This document shows, piece by piece, positions 22,885 through 35,745 of a DNA stretch of 64,000 nucleotides. Origin of the DNA: Sarocladium kiliense (lineage: Eukaryota; Ascomycota; Sordariomycetes; Hypocreales; Sarocladiaceae); the NCBI GenBank assembly GCA_030734395.1, contig JAUZTG010000051.1, positions 186,001 through 250,000 of the forward strand, given 5' to 3'. The position numbers and the translations under genes were made by a program. The notes below the pieces were generated by a model. That model did not search any database and was not told the origin of the DNA. It saw only the letters and a list, made by a program, of their open reading frames with translations. The first letter of the stretch is position 1; each line of letters starts with the position of its first letter.

Positions 22885-25800
22885 GATGAAGGACGCACCT
22901 GGGTGCTGTGGCTGGGTGGCCCTGGACAGGCAGGACTCTGCTCAACACCTACGCGATTGGGAACGATAAGAGCAAGTCAGAAGCCTCGTGCTGTCTCAGA
23001 TTGTTTCTGAGCAGTCTATGCAAGCTTGCGAACGTGGACAATTGTTCCTCGTCGCCTGATGGTTGGGAAGGAAGAGATAAAAAGTGTCGCAGACAAGTCA
23101 GAGGAGGGAATGAAGTCACCCGCTCGGCTGGCGGCAGCAACACCCAGCGACGGAAACACGACCCCACCACGCCAGTGCGCCAATTCGTACGATACTGCTC
23201 CGTACTTAGCTGGGTTGCGCCGAAGGAAACCACTGGCAAGCTTTTGCTGGAGAATACAGAGGCACGTTTCCTGGCAAAGTTTGGGCAGTCGAGGTTCGAG
23301 ACGGCGGGCACCCTGGTTCTGGGCGCAGTGTCTAGCCTGATCTAGAGAGCTCCAGCCACGGCGCCACGGCGATTGGCCTATGAACCGCAAGCGTCGGTGC
23401 ACGTGTTTCAAGGTTCTACAGTGGCTGTCGCTAGCATTTCCATGTTGCAACCTCAGTCTGGTACTGTCAAGACAGCAATTCTTCCCAGACACGGGGACTG
23501 CTAATTGCTTGGTTAACTGCGCATATGTCTGCCATCGTTTATGATTCGTGGCAGCACGTGTCAGATCTCGGGACGATCCGACATACCTTCGCGTCGGTAG
23601 TTGCGGAATTGCTGAAGCTGACAAGGCCGAGTTCCCCATAACCAGCAATGCTTCGCTCATGACATTAAGGAGGCTACGACCACCAATACTTGCTCTGATG
23701 GAGGCAAGGGATTTCAATCTGACTTTAAGCCATGAGCTCGAAGGTTCTTTGAGATGTGACAGCTGGCGCCCAGAAGTTGTCGCTGACGTAGCTGACCCGT
23801 CATGTCACCATCGCACTTCACAACCCAGGGCGTCAGCAAAGATTGTGGTTGCTTGATGCCGGCACCAAGGGAGCTCAACCAGGCATCCTAGACGTTCCCA
23901 TCAATTTTGCGCTCGTATCATCCACGCAACTCGTCCCGAGTCACAAGTACTAGGGTGAGGCCTCCAGCAATCACTGAAAACCTAACATGAGGTGATCTCG
24001 TGGCATCGGGTAGTCCCCAAACTTGCTTTGCTAGAATCTGCGGCCTTTTCAATTCCTTCTGCAGTGGGTGTTTTATGAGGTATCTTCTCGACACGATGGA
24101 CTGAAAGAGGCAGTGTATTTGGAAGCCCAGATAGGCGAATGTTCTGTACGGACTTGAAGGAATCTTGGACGCCAGAAAGAGGGCAATCAGTTCCTACTGC
24201 GAGCACCCTTGGTCTCATCGTGTGCACTCGTTCTGCCGGCGCAGATGCCCAACGATGGCAGTAAATGAGGCCAAGACCAGACGAAAGGGCCTTTGACAAT
24301 CCTCCTCGAGGCTGTTCTGCTGGTCTAGGGTGATGTCCGCTGTCGTACGTCTCGCCGTTGTCAGGGCTACCCTGCAGTTCAACTATGGCCCACCTAAGTG
24401 CTCAGCGTAAACCTCTTGCGAGCCTTGGTAGAATCTATTCTTCTTTGAGTTGTCTTGATCAACTATGACGGCCTGGACACTATCAAAAGCTCCTGGTAGA
24501 ATGCATTTCCTCCGTCATATGACACCAGGATCCCCAGATAATCGGACCACGTACACGCGTCCCAAGCATTCGGTCAAGTGGGCTCATGAAGCAGTGTTCC
24601 AAGCTTCGGGCTTGGAACATTTGCTTCGGGTAGGACACTAATAAACATAAGCTATTAAGTTCGTATCTACTGTTTCCAGAGTGAGGAATACAGCCCTCCT
24701 TTACAACCTGTGGATGAATCCGAGGTGGCATACCCCAAGTACCTGCTTTGCGGGCATTCAGCTTGAATGTGTCCTACTGAGCCGTGATTCAGTAAATCAG
24801 TACAGCATATGGCCGGTAGTTGACAAATTCGTCGAGTGGAAAGGAACCACCCATTCGGAGCTAAGAAAGGGTAGAATTGAGCTGCTGCCGATGCAATTGT
24901 CTGAAGTATCTAGTGATTGGGTAGAGAATGTGGTTGCCTTGACGCGAAACAGCCTGCCTAGCAGCTGAATGATCGTCGGTGCAGCATCAACACATAACCG
25001 GTGCCGCGGCTCTAAGACTAGCATTACGTACACAGGTGAGTGATAGCAACGGGATGGTCATAACGAAGAACCTTGCACCGAAATGATACAATGATGAGAA
25101 GGGCTCGGACCAAGCGAAAATTGCTCGGTTTCCGTCTCCCACCTCCAAGTGGCGCGCGCGCAAGGAATGATGATGGCATGCGGCCTGAGCCATGTGTTGG
25201 ACCCTTTGACTCGGCGCATGGGTACAGGGCGTTTGTCCGTGTCTCAGTGGCCGTTATAGCGGACCATTTGGTCCTAAAGTCTCTTTATTTAACGTGCATT
25301 AGACCTTTGGATTGCTAGCTGCAAGAGTGACATCTCGAAGCATTGGGAGACTGTAGTATTGTGACCTCGGGCTGTGCCTTATCGGTAGGAAGATGGGGCT
25401 AGGGAATTGCATAATGTGTTTCGCATTGCGACGGACCAAGTCCCTGGTCTACAGCCTGTTGATGCATTGCTCAGATCCAAGATAAACCAGGCTTTGAGCT
25501 GTGTTGTCGGGTCGGCTTCCTGTGCCGCCATCTCGCGTAGGGACTCAGGCCAAGCCACCGCCAAGGCAGGATCCAGCTGAGGAATACTGTGCGGAAGAGG
25601 TGCACACTGTCTAGTGTCTGATGCCGATGCGCAATAATCACCGTCCCATCGGCTACTCTCGCACCGTACAGAGGCTCCACCTTCCCCCACGATCTAGCCT
25701 CTCTCCGCTCTCTTGCTGCTCAGCGTCGGATCCACCTCCCACCCGTCACCTGCCGCTGTCTCTCCTTCTGTCTCTGCTCCAGTTTCCTACACAACTCCAC

Positions 25801-26107
25801 TCTTCCCCCCCGTCTCTTTAGACATCATCCTTTCGCCTCGCCGCCAATCCTTTTCCCTTTGCGAACATTTCTTCCCAGGTCATCCTCGCGAACGGTAGAT
25901 CGACTTTGTTAATTCTACAGCGGACGACGCGTTTACCCGACAATCTCATACCCGATACATCACTGCACACGCTGTCGCCCGCCGTGGCGCCTCGACAAGA
26001 TCTCGCACTTATCACATATCCGCGGTTACGGGGACCGTACTTCTCCCGACATCCATCCCCGTTGAGTCGCATTACCCGCTCTCCGTCGCGAGAGCGGCCT
26101 CCTCGCT
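22885..26107. other. 3.2-kb gene-free stretch between VTC and MFS genes
   Basis: The two flanking genes are divergent, so both promoters lie here. The longest frame (minus strand, about 23016-23717) has no familiar domain and shows no splice or composition support. The part near 25640-26100 is strongly pyrimidine-rich and is listed separately. The 23.9-25.4 kb part is AT-richer and featureless to me. Confidence 0.6.
25640..25870 (+). promoter_or_regulatory. Pyrimidine-rich leader/promoter tract upstream of MFS gene
   Basis: Dense C/T runs, typical of fungal core promoters and 5' leaders, precede the MFS start codon (26108) by about 240-470 bp. The exact transcription start cannot be placed by eye. 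Confidence 0.45.
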
Positions 26108-28284
26108 ATGTCGTCGCTCTCATTTGAAGCGGCTCAGAGGGCCAGAGCGTATGTTGCAATTGCCGCCTGGTGACATCTCGCCATACTCATTACTTCCCCG
26201 CCGTTGTACTGACTGTCGATCTTAGCGACTCTCGCGATGACATCCCTATCACGAATGCCGAAAATGGATACCAATCTTCAGAACCACACGTTAATCTTAA
26301 TTCGAACATAGAGGCTAGGTACGTTACGCCCAGCGCTTCTACGCGCCTATGGGTCTGCATTGTCCCTAATACTCTGGTCTAGGATTCAAAACCCGCTCGC
26401 CAATGTTCCTCGAAGGACGCTCCTGGCCCGGGTCGACGAATTCATACGACAGAAGGGTCTTGAGGAGTGGCGAGATGTTATTCGAAAGGGAGCTCTTGTT
26501 GCGCAGGATCCCACTGGTTACGAGGATATCACCGGCGACGAAGCCCTCGACGAGACCGAGATCAACGCCCTCCGCGACGAGGTTCTTCACAAATGGCGAA
26601 CGAATAAAACACTTCTCATGACCATTGTCACATGCTCGATAGGTGCGGCTGTGCAAGGCTGGGATCAGACCGGATCGAACGGCGCAAACCTCGACTTCCC
26701 GCGCGTATATGGCATCCACAGCGACAGTATACGTGACAAGATGCTTGTTGGACTGGTGAACGCTGCTCCATACATCGGTACAGCGCTCTTTGGCTGCTGG
26801 CTGTCAGATCCTATCAATAATTGGGTCGGGCGAAGAGGAACGATCTTCTTCTCTGCAAACTTTTGTCTGTGGCCTGTTCTGGGCAGTGCCTTCGCGAGGG
26901 ACTGGATGGAGCTGCTCATTTGCCGGCTACTACTTGGGCTGGGAATGGGGACAAAGGCTTCTACGGGTAAGCCCAGGGCTGTTTGAGAGGTTCTCGGCTG
27001 TTGACTGACCAGATTCTAGTCCCAATCTTTGCTGCAGAAAACTCCCCCGCCCCCATCCGTGGCGCCCTCGTCATGAGCTGGCAATTGTGGACAGCGTTTG
27101 GCATCTTTCTTGGGACGACAGCGAATCTTGCCGTCTGGAATATGGGTGACGATGCCTGGAGATATCAACTAGGCTCAGCCATCATCCCAGCAATCCCGCT
27201 CCTCATACTCATCTATTTCTGTCCCGAATCACCGCGTTGGTATATAAAGCAGAACCGATACAAAGATTCGATGCGATCGCTGCTACGGTTGAGAAACCAC
27301 CCCGTGCAAGCTGGTCGAGACCTCTACTATATCCACGTTCAATTGGAGGTCGAGGAAGAATACATCGAAAGGGGCAACATCGTCGTTCGATTCATCGAGC
27401 TATTCACTATTCCTCGAAACCGGCGTGCTACCTTGGCCTCCTTCACCGTTATGATCGCACAGCAAATGTGCGGCATCAACATTATCGCCTTCTATTCCTC
27501 TACTGTGTTCACCGATGCAGGTGCCGATAAGAAAAAGGCACTCCTTGCCTCTTGGGGGTTTGGTTTGGTAAACTTCCTCTTCGCATTCCCAGCCATCTGG
27601 ACTATCGACACCTTTGGACGCCGATCGCTCCTGTTGTTCACCTTCCCGCAGATGGCATGGACCCTCTTAGCAGCCGGTCTCTGTACATTGATCCCAGAGA
27701 ACCATGCTGCTCGTCTACCACTGGTGGCGTTCTTCATCTACCTGTTTGCGGCGTTCTACTCACCAGGCGAAGGACCCGTGCCTTTCACGTATTCTGCCGA
27801 GATCTTTCCTCTCTCGCATCGTGAGGTTGGCATGTCCTGGGCAGTGGCAACCTGTTTGTTCTGGGCAGCGGTGCTTTCTATCACATTCCCTCTGATGCTT
27901 GCTCGTCTTCAGGTACATGGAACTTTTCTCTTCTACGCGGGATTCAACATCATTGCCCTAGTCATGATCTTTTTATGGCTCCCTGAGACGAAACAACGAA
28001 CCCTCGAAGAGCTTGACTACATCTTCGCCGTACCAACGCGGGTGTTCATGAAGTACCAAGTCACCAAAGCTCTCCCGTGGTGGGTCAAGCGATGGGTGTT
28101 CCTGCGCAAGGATGCGACGCTTGAGCCATTGTATCAGCTCGATATGCATGTAATGGCTGACGACGAGAGCGATGAGTTGAAGTATGATAATGACAAGGCG
28201 AAACTTGAGATGAAAGACCTGGCTGGATTCACAGAAAAGACGACACATCAGCACTTGGACGGGAGGAGGGAGACATCACTATGA
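26108..28284 (+). CDS. MFS sugar-porter family transporter (hexose/myo-inositol type)
   Basis: Exons 26108-26148, 26226-26318, 26383-26966 and 27020-28284 total 1983 nt, or 660 residues. The first two short exons supply a hydrophilic cytosolic N-terminus starting [14 protein letters not shown]. Signatures of the sugar porter family are clear: [16 protein letters not shown] at the first helix, [11 protein letters not shown] after helix 2, [12 protein letters not shown] after helix 6, [13 protein letters not shown] in helix 7, and [15 protein letters not shown] after helix 12. About twelve transmembrane helices are expected, in the plasma membrane, as a proton-coupled or facilitated sugar/polyol carrier. 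The [11 protein letters not shown] form places it with a fungal subgroup often annotated as inositol transporters; the substrate is inferred only. The last 90 residues form a long charged cytosolic tail. Confidence 0.93.
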
Positions 28285-31200
28285 GCCATGGTTCCTTCAT
28301 ACACGCATCGGTCTGGACTAGGCGTTCGCGAACGCCGGGCATTACAGCAAAGCAGGCGTCATACAGTTTCGATTGCTTTCTTCACGGATTATATCTCAAC
28401 ATTGTAGTCGGGGTGGTGGTGGTTCGCCGGACCAGCCTGGGTCCCTGGCAACGAGTCTTAATGGTTTCTACGACAGCGGCGTTTTGAGGGTTTGCTGCGG
28501 GCTGTTTTGGAAAGGGGCTGCTATATACCCATTGATCTGATCACAGGAGTTTATTTGGGAGATCTGAAGTTTCCATTCTGGAAATCACGAGGTATATCAT
28601 CACCCGAGAAGAACAAAGACGTTACATAGTCTGGCTTCATACAACACGTTCATAAAACAAGATGTCGAATCCTCGGCTCTGAGTCAGGGGTCAAGTGAAT
28701 GTCTAAGGCGATCGCGTGTCGCGGCCCACAGCCCATGCCAGCCACGGTGGACAACAAACGTCACTCGAACCATGTGTCGGAATGGAGGTCGCTTGGTGAT
28801 GTGCAAGCATGCAAGGAATCGGAGGTTGGGCGATGTGGGACAGACGTGGATCCTTGCGGTTCAGCTTGGTGACGGGGAGGTAGGGTAGCGAATCAAGGAA
28901 GCGAGGACTGTGGCATAGACGGTGAAAGTTTCTTAGATTGACAGCTGTACCTTATCTCGTCACGAAACGCGCGTAGAAAGCATCGTAATATGGTATGAAG
29001 CATTTGGTACGGACATAAAGTGCGGATATGAAGTCAATCAGACGTCGACGAGGTCCACCTGAAACCCACGATCGTGAAGACGTGGAGATTGAGATCACTC
29101 TGGAGTAGAGATCGATGATGTGCAAAGCCAAGTGTTCTCTTTCGCAGCAACATGCCCGAGTTGCATGGGGTGCGGACATCAATCGCAGCGCACAGAGACG
29201 TCAAGTCGTCTAGCGAAGGGGGATCAACATCAGGTTTTTGCATATCCTTTCTAAATCGGTCGTTGTAGCAGCCCCAGAAGTTTCCATTCGGGGACACGAA
29301 GTGTTGCGTCAAGTGACCGTGCTAGTGACTTGGAGAGGGAAAAGATGCCGGGTGGGACCAAAGCAGGTGTGTTGACGTGGTTAGGCCAGATTTCTCCAGC
29401 GTGATGGGGATGGTGGCTTGCGCCAGGTGGAGGTTCTGTGAGAATTTTGGGGCTTGGGGGGATTTTGGTAGCTGCAGGGGAATAGGAGAGGTTGGTAGGA
29501 TTAGTGGTGGGAGGGAATAATTGATGCATTATTGTCACTGAGTCGCAAAAGTTCAATGCTGGTTCTTAATGCTGGTCGAAAAGTCCAAGGAAGGCGTTGA
29601 ACCCTGGTGATAGACTCTCGTATCCGAGTAGAGTAGAATGCACGAGTCGGCTGCCAAGACGGGGACTGGACGGCACCGGGAGGAAGGGTGAGATCACAAA
29701 GTCAGGGTCGTGTTCCGGAGCGAAAAGGCAGACAGGAGAAAGAAATGTTGCTTCGATCGATCAGATCGCACGGTGCGTGGCCACAGATGCCCACAGTTTG
29801 CAGTCAACCCACCCGGGGGAAGGATGGGAACGAATGAATGAATGGCACAGGGATCCGATGCTTGAGATGGAGGCCCTGCAATGAACTGGGCGACTCGAAC
29901 GGACAGGGATTCCTGCGACAATGTGTGCAGATGGATCTGGCTTTGCGAGGATCATGGTGATGGTTCAGCCCAGTGAAGCAGGCCGCGTCAGATAATTAAT
30001 GAGAAAGTCTGGACCCTGGGCGGTTGTTTCATGTGGTTTTTTGACAGCCACTGGTGGTAATGCTCGCGAGTCAAAAAGCAAAGATAAACAAGAGCGACGT
30101 GAAAGTCTGAAGCCACAGGGACAAAGGGGAGCCAATTGCGAGGAGAGGGTACCTGCACCAGTACCGGTACCTGGGGGCCAGAGGGAGATCAGGGGCCAAT
30201 GGAGGACGCCGTCAGTGGGAGGATATGCCAGAGGTGAAACACTGGCAGACATGGGACTGGGGACTGGCTTTGGTGCCGGTGTTTGGATTGGGGTAATGAG
30301 GTCAGCAATTGAGGTGATGATGAGAGGTGGTGATGCAGATGTCAGTCATCAATCAGTGCATCTTTGTTGTTTAGGTGGAATAGGTGTGTGCTGCATCGTG
30401 ATCATGGCAATCCCATCGTCAACTCCATTCCAGTGTGGTCCGGGATCACCATGACCCAAGCCAGATCGCGCTTCCATGTCTTGCCCACAGCATCTTCCAG
30501 TGGATGCACCGCTGTGGACACCCCTGGAGCCCTTCCCGCAGCAATCTCCACTATGACAAACACCCACAGCGCGTCTCCTCCCTCGCAAAAGCCCCCACCA
30601 CTCCACTGGATCCAGCGCCCAGCACCGCCGTGGCAGTGCCATTCGTCATCGTTTGCCGGTTTTTGTGCTGGCGCTGGCGCTTCTCTGCCGCTGCCACCTG
30701 CGCGCGACGCCTCTAGTTCAGGTTCCTCGGCGTGGCGCCAGAGGCGAGAATACAGCTGCAAGAGAAGGAAATTTCATCACTGGCTGGATATTCATAGTAT
30801 CATTGCCCTTTGAGAGGGAACCTTGCACTTTGATCTTCTTACCTCATTGACCCTGCTATAGCGCGTAGGCACGGTTTGCGCAATCCTTTTCCCTCCATCG
30901 TGCCCTTTCATACGTCGCTAGCCACTGACCACTCACCCCCCTAAATATCACACACGCCATACTGCACCTACTAACGTTTTACCTCATCAGGGTCCCATCG
31001 CCAGACCTTCTCGCATTCTTCTTCTACCTCTTCCTTTTTCCTCTACTCCTCACCATTCTCCCTTCCCCTCAAGCCCTCTCTCGTTTGTGGCTTTCCCCCA
31101 ACATCATCTCCTAGTGTACTCATCTCTACTCTCGTTCTTTGTCGGCACCTACGTTTCTTGTTTCTTCATCAGGTTGCGAGGACTGGTCCTTCACCTTTGT

Positions 31201-31425
31201 TACACTCACGAAATACCTGTCTCTGAGCTCTGCTATCCTCAATTCAGCACGGCCGTTCCTGTCATTGCGTCCTGCGTTACGATTCCGCAGATCACCGTCG
31301 TTTTGACCTAGCAACCCCAGAGAAGCATTACACAGAGTTTGATACTCTTTCTTCAGCGCTTCACCCGCATACGTCACGGCTACTCAACTGAAAAGTGAGG
31401 CAGTCCCCTCGACTAGCTGCCTGTC
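28285..31425. other. 3.1-kb gene-free stretch upstream of the MscS gene
   Basis: It contains the 3' flank of the MFS gene and the promoter/leader of the MscS gene. Many short frames occur on both strands, none with family resemblance. A pyrimidine-rich leader starts near 30950. GC-rich and GA-rich patches near 29400-30300 have no recognised function. Confidence 0.55.
30950..31130 (+). promoter_or_regulatory. Pyrimidine-rich promoter/leader tract upstream of MscS gene
   Basis: C/T-rich runs (for example at 31015-31090) lie 300-470 bp before the MscS ATG at 31426, suggesting a long 5' leader. Confidence 0.4.
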
Positions 31426-34278
31426 ATGGTTAGCAGGCAACATTCTCGAAATTCGGGGTTCATGCACCTCCCAGGGAGCAACAATTCCAACCCCGACGAC
31501 GGCATCCCTCTCGCTACCGTTCGCAGCAATGCCTCGACTGGTGCTCGCAAGCCCAACACAACCACCGCTCACGGCAACTCCGTTAGCTTCGACTCTTCAA
31601 CCAACGAGAATGAGAAGGAACAGAAGGAGCACACAGGCTTCTTCCATCGCCACCATGGTCGCCGGAAGAAGGTGGGCGACAAGCCCTTAGGTCGGACTGG
31701 CACCGGCGATAGCGACGATGAGGGTGCCCGCCTGAACACCATGGGCAGGATCTACACCAAGATTATTGGGTACTCGGTTGTCACGCGTTACATGGTCTAC
31801 GTCGTTCCCGTTGGTATCCTTCTGGCCATACCTCTCGTGGTTCTGGCCATTCTCAATCACAAGAACGACATCCCAGTCGGCAGCGGAACCACGGGCGACC
31901 CGCCGGTGAAGAGAGACGGGCCATCACTGTTTAAGCTACTCATGTGGATCGAAATTACGTGGTTGACTCTATGGGCTGGCAAAATTGTGGCTTGGATGCT
32001 CCCGAAGCTGTTCATGTTCTTCTGTGGAATTGTCAGCAAGGGCACCAGGAAGTACGCGCAGGTACTCGAGAACCTCAGCATTACTCTCTCTCTGTTCTTC
32101 TGGCTACTGGCAACCTGGCTCACCTTCCAGAACCTCTTCAGGCCTGCCCAGAACAATGGTGTCAAGTGGGCTCAGACTCTTGAAACCGTTCTCGGAGCAC
32201 TTTTCGCTTGTTCGGCGGTGTTGCTCGGTGAGAAGGCCATCGTACAGCTTATTGGCATCTCGTACCACCAGCGCTCTTTCGCCAACCGCATCAAGACTTC
32301 CAAGCGTGAGGTCCACCTCCTCGGACTGCTCTACGATGCGTCGCGAACCCTGTTCCCCATGTACTGCCGCGAGTTCCAAGAGGAAGACTACGTCATCAGC
32401 GATAGCATTGAACTCATGCTTCGGGGCAAAAAGGGTGGCCGTCCCAAGAGCGGCGCTGCCACACCCATGAGGCTAATTGGAGATGTTGGCCGAGTTGGAA
32501 ACAAGGTCACATCGGTCTTTGGCAACATCGCCAGCGAGATCACTGGCAAGAAGGTCTTCAACCCCAACTCGGCGCACTCCATTGTCGTAGAGGCTCTGGA
32601 AAAGCTTGGTCCCTCTGAGGCCCTTGGTCGTCGTATCTGGATGTCTTTCGTCGTCGAAGGACGTGAGGCTCTGTACTATGATGACTTCCAGGAGGTCCTT
32701 GGACCTGCTTATAAGAAGGAGGCCGAGGAAGCTTTCAACGCCATCGATGGTGATTTGAACGGCGATATCTCTCTTGATGAGATGGTTCGCAAGGTTGTTG
32801 AAATCGGAAAGGAGCGCAAGGCGATTGCCGAAGGCATGAAGGATATTGGTCAGGCCCTGGAGGCTTTGGACGGGGTTCTGCTTTTCGTCTGGCTTCTCAT
32901 TAGCGTCTTCATCTTCTGTAAGTTGACCTCGAGCACCGTTGTAATCTTGGCTTGTGCTAACCAGGTATTCAGTGGCGTTCTTCCGCAGCAGCTTTGTCAC
33001 CGTTGTCGCGACTGCTGGTACTGCTCTGCTCTCTCTTTCGTTCATCTTCGCCGCTACCACGCAGGAGTTCCTTGGATCTTGCATTTTCCTTTTCGTCAAG
33101 CATCCTTACGATGTTGGTGACCGTGTCGACATCAACGATAAGCAGTTCGTTGTGGACCGCATTTCCCTGCTTTATACCATGTTTCACCGTATCGACAAGA
33201 TGCAGGTCACTCAGGTAGGATTATCTTGGTGCTTGAATGTGAAAGATCCCAGCTAACAATGCTTTAGATCCCCAACATTGTCCTGAACAATCTTTGGATC
33301 GACAACGTCTCCCGTAGCAAGGCTATGCTTGAGTGCATCGACTTGGACATCTCCTACGATACGTCTTTCGAAGATGTCGAGCTCCTTCGCTTGGAGATGG
33401 AGAAATTCGTCCGCCATCCTGATAACTCTCGCGACTTCCAGCCCGACTTCAACATTGGTGTCACCGGTGTCGGCAACCTCGACAAGCTCACCCTGTCTAT
33501 CGCCATCCAGCACAAGTCTAACTGGCACAACGATAGCGTCCGAGCAACCCGCCGCTCCAAGTTCATGTGCGCCCTTGCTCTCGCTCTCAAGAAGGTCCCC
33601 ATCTTTGGTCCTGGCGGTGGTGGTGAGGCTCTTGGCGCGCCTGGCAATCCATCTTACTCCGTCGCGGTCACCGATGATTGGGCCGTTAAGAGCCGTGAAC
33701 AGGTTGCTCGGGACAAGGACGCCGCACGACTGGTTCCTTCTGAGCGTCCTGCAGATGAGCAAGAGGCTCTTGAGCGTGATGCCCAAGCTGCTGCGGACTT
33801 CAATAACAGGCCTGCCGTCCCTGAGACAGCTGGTGACTGGGAGATAATGCGCGAGGAACGTCTCAGCTCTCAGCAGCCTCTCTCACCGCAGACTTCAGAG
33901 GCAGCAACTGAACGCAGGCGATCGCGTGACATCGAGGTGATGCGCACCGATCTCCTCAAACGAGCCAGCACACGTGGCCGTCGTCGCGCAGGAGAGTCTC
34001 TCCCCTCGCTTTCGACCATGGATAGCCCCACTGGTCTGGAGCATACCCAGAGTGGACGCAGTCCGCGTCTAGAGACCTTCGATGAGGAGGCTGCTACGGG
34101 AATGCCGTCTACTTACTATGACTTGAACCGCGCGCAGTCTAGCACTGCTGCGTCCGGCAGTCTTCAGCCAAGTGGATCGGTACCTCTCCAGAACCTCCCG
34201 TCTCAGCAGAGAAGACAGGGGCCGCCGCCACCGGGGCAGAGTCAGGGGTGGCATGATCCTTCTGCAGGACATCGCTAG
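31426..34278 (+). CDS. Mechanosensitive channel of the MscS family with EF-hand (Msy1/Msy2 type)
   Basis: Exons 31426-32917, 32973-33214 and 33268-34278 total 2745 nt, 914 residues. A disordered, basic N-terminus (residues 1-105) precedes several transmembrane helices (about 115-300), for example VVPVGILLAIPLVVLAIL. A canonical EF-hand loop, DGDLNGDISLDE, lies near residues 439-450. Then come the pore-lining helices (SSFVTVVATAGTALLSLSF) and the MscS beta domain (HPYDVGDRVDINDKQFVV, NNLWIDNVSRSKAML). The C-terminal 250 residues are polar and low in complexity. In fission yeast, such proteins sit in ER membranes and shape calcium signals after hypo-osmotic shock; the same role is inferred here. 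Confidence 0.94.
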
Positions 34279-34603
34279 AGGTCGTTGTGAGGATGGAGTG
34301 AGCTTGTGATGCTCTGATTTCTGGTGTGTGTGTATGATGAATGGTGTGGAGGACAGGCAGTGGACTGTCCGAGATGATAGTTTTTATGACTTAGAGGAGG
34401 AAAGATTGCCACGGCTGAAAGTATAGCTAGGCTGGGATAGCGCACAGGATGTGCAGAATTGGATCACCGGATGGTGACCAATGATAGACTTAAACAACTT
34501 AGTATTCATGACAATTTGCTCTGTTCACCTTCAATCTCTTATCTCCTCTCATATTCTGAATTTTGGTCGCATCTCCCTCTCAGCTTATCGTTACAAAGTA
34601 CAC
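34279..34603. other. Convergent 3' intergenic region
   Basis: The MscS and dienelactone hydrolase genes end toward each other. No coding signal or repeat seen. Confidence 0.6.
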
Positions 34604-35745
34604 TCAGCAATCATGCTCCGGCGCGGCAACCTTGCCAACCGGATCCCCCAACTCCGTCTTCAAAACCCTCCCAAACAGCTCCAACAGAATCTCAAAGCAA
34701 ACCTTGGTGACCGCGGGGTCATATCGTCCCTTACTCAACTCATCCCTTATAAACGCATGCTGCGCCCACGCGAACTCATGGAAGCTCGCGGTCACACCAG
34801 CTTCGCGCATGGAGGCTCGGATCAGGTCGCGGCCGGCAGGGGGAACGTGGGTGTCTTTGACGCCGAAGATCATGGAGACTTCGCAGTGAGTGAGAGAGGG
34901 AAGGAGGGTGAGGGTTGGGGCGGCGGTGGAGGAGGGGGAACCGAGGGTTGAGGTGTGGATGTCGGTTGCGAAGTAGGAGGTGCAGGCTGTTATGCGAGGG
35001 TCGAGCTGGATGGTGTTAGTGGGCAGGATGAGTGGGGAAAATGGGGAGGAAGCTTACGGAGGCGCGGACGGCGAGGTGGCCGCCTAGACACATGCCTGTT
35101 GAGCCGATGCGGCCTGTGCAGGTTGGGAGAGAGAGGAGGTAGTCGACGGTTCGCTTTGAGTCTTCATCGTAGGACTCGAGAGTCTGTTCCTTGTTAGCTG
35201 GTGATTTTATGAGAGAGAAATCAAAATGAGAGAGGAGGGCTGACCTTCTCGACCTTAAAGCGGTTTCCACGGTCTGTATCCTCGACGTCGTACTTTAGGG
35301 GCTCGGGGCCGACGAAGTCGTGGTAGGAGGATGGGGCCGCGACGATGTAGCCGTGGCCGGCGATCTGGCGGGCGAATCGGGCGACGGGACCAGTCACTAT
35401 GTTTTGTGTTAGTGTATGTAGGTTGCCATGAGACAAAGGGCGTATGGAAGTGACGAACCCTGGTAGATCTCACTGAAGAGACAGACGGCTGGGAACTTGC
35501 TATTGAGGAGGTGTCAGGAACGAGTTCGAGAGACCGATTGGAGATCCAGGGATGAATCTGAACGTAGCAGTAGAGAGACTGACGCGTTGGGGTATCCTGG
35601 GAGAGTTGGGTGGAAGAGGAAGATCCCTGAGATGGTGGTTAGAAGCTGTTGAGTTGCGGAGGAGACGGTGGAGGAACGGACTCATGTCACCGTCTTTGCC
35701 ATTGACGGAGGTTTTGACGTCGACGTGGGATTCTTGGATGAGCAT
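34604..35745 (-). CDS. Dienelactone hydrolase family protein
   Basis: Six exons: 35745-35682, 35626-35584, 35499-35459, 35396-35245, 35183-35058, 35005-34604. They total 828 nt, or 275 residues, all in phase. The protein starts MLIQESHVDV, followed by RIFLFHPTLPGY and CLFSEIYQ around the two tiny exons (43 and 41 nt). The nucleophile elbow is GMCLGGH (catalytic Cys, about residue 128), with MIFGVKDTHVP carrying the Asp and the WAQHAF segment the catalytic His, so the Cys-Asp-His triad is complete. The alpha/beta-hydrolase is probably cytosolic. Bacterial relatives open dienelactones in aromatic breakdown; the physiological substrate in fungi is usually unknown. It has no pathway neighbours here. 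Confidence 0.92.

Noticed and set aside
23280..23320. tRNA-like B-box (GGTTCGAG)
   Set aside because: No matching A-box or clover-leaf arms at the right distance.
23016..23717. 233-codon minus-strand frame as a gene
   Set aside because: No family resemblance, no splice pattern, biased composition typical of chance frames, and other frames overlap it on the opposite strand.
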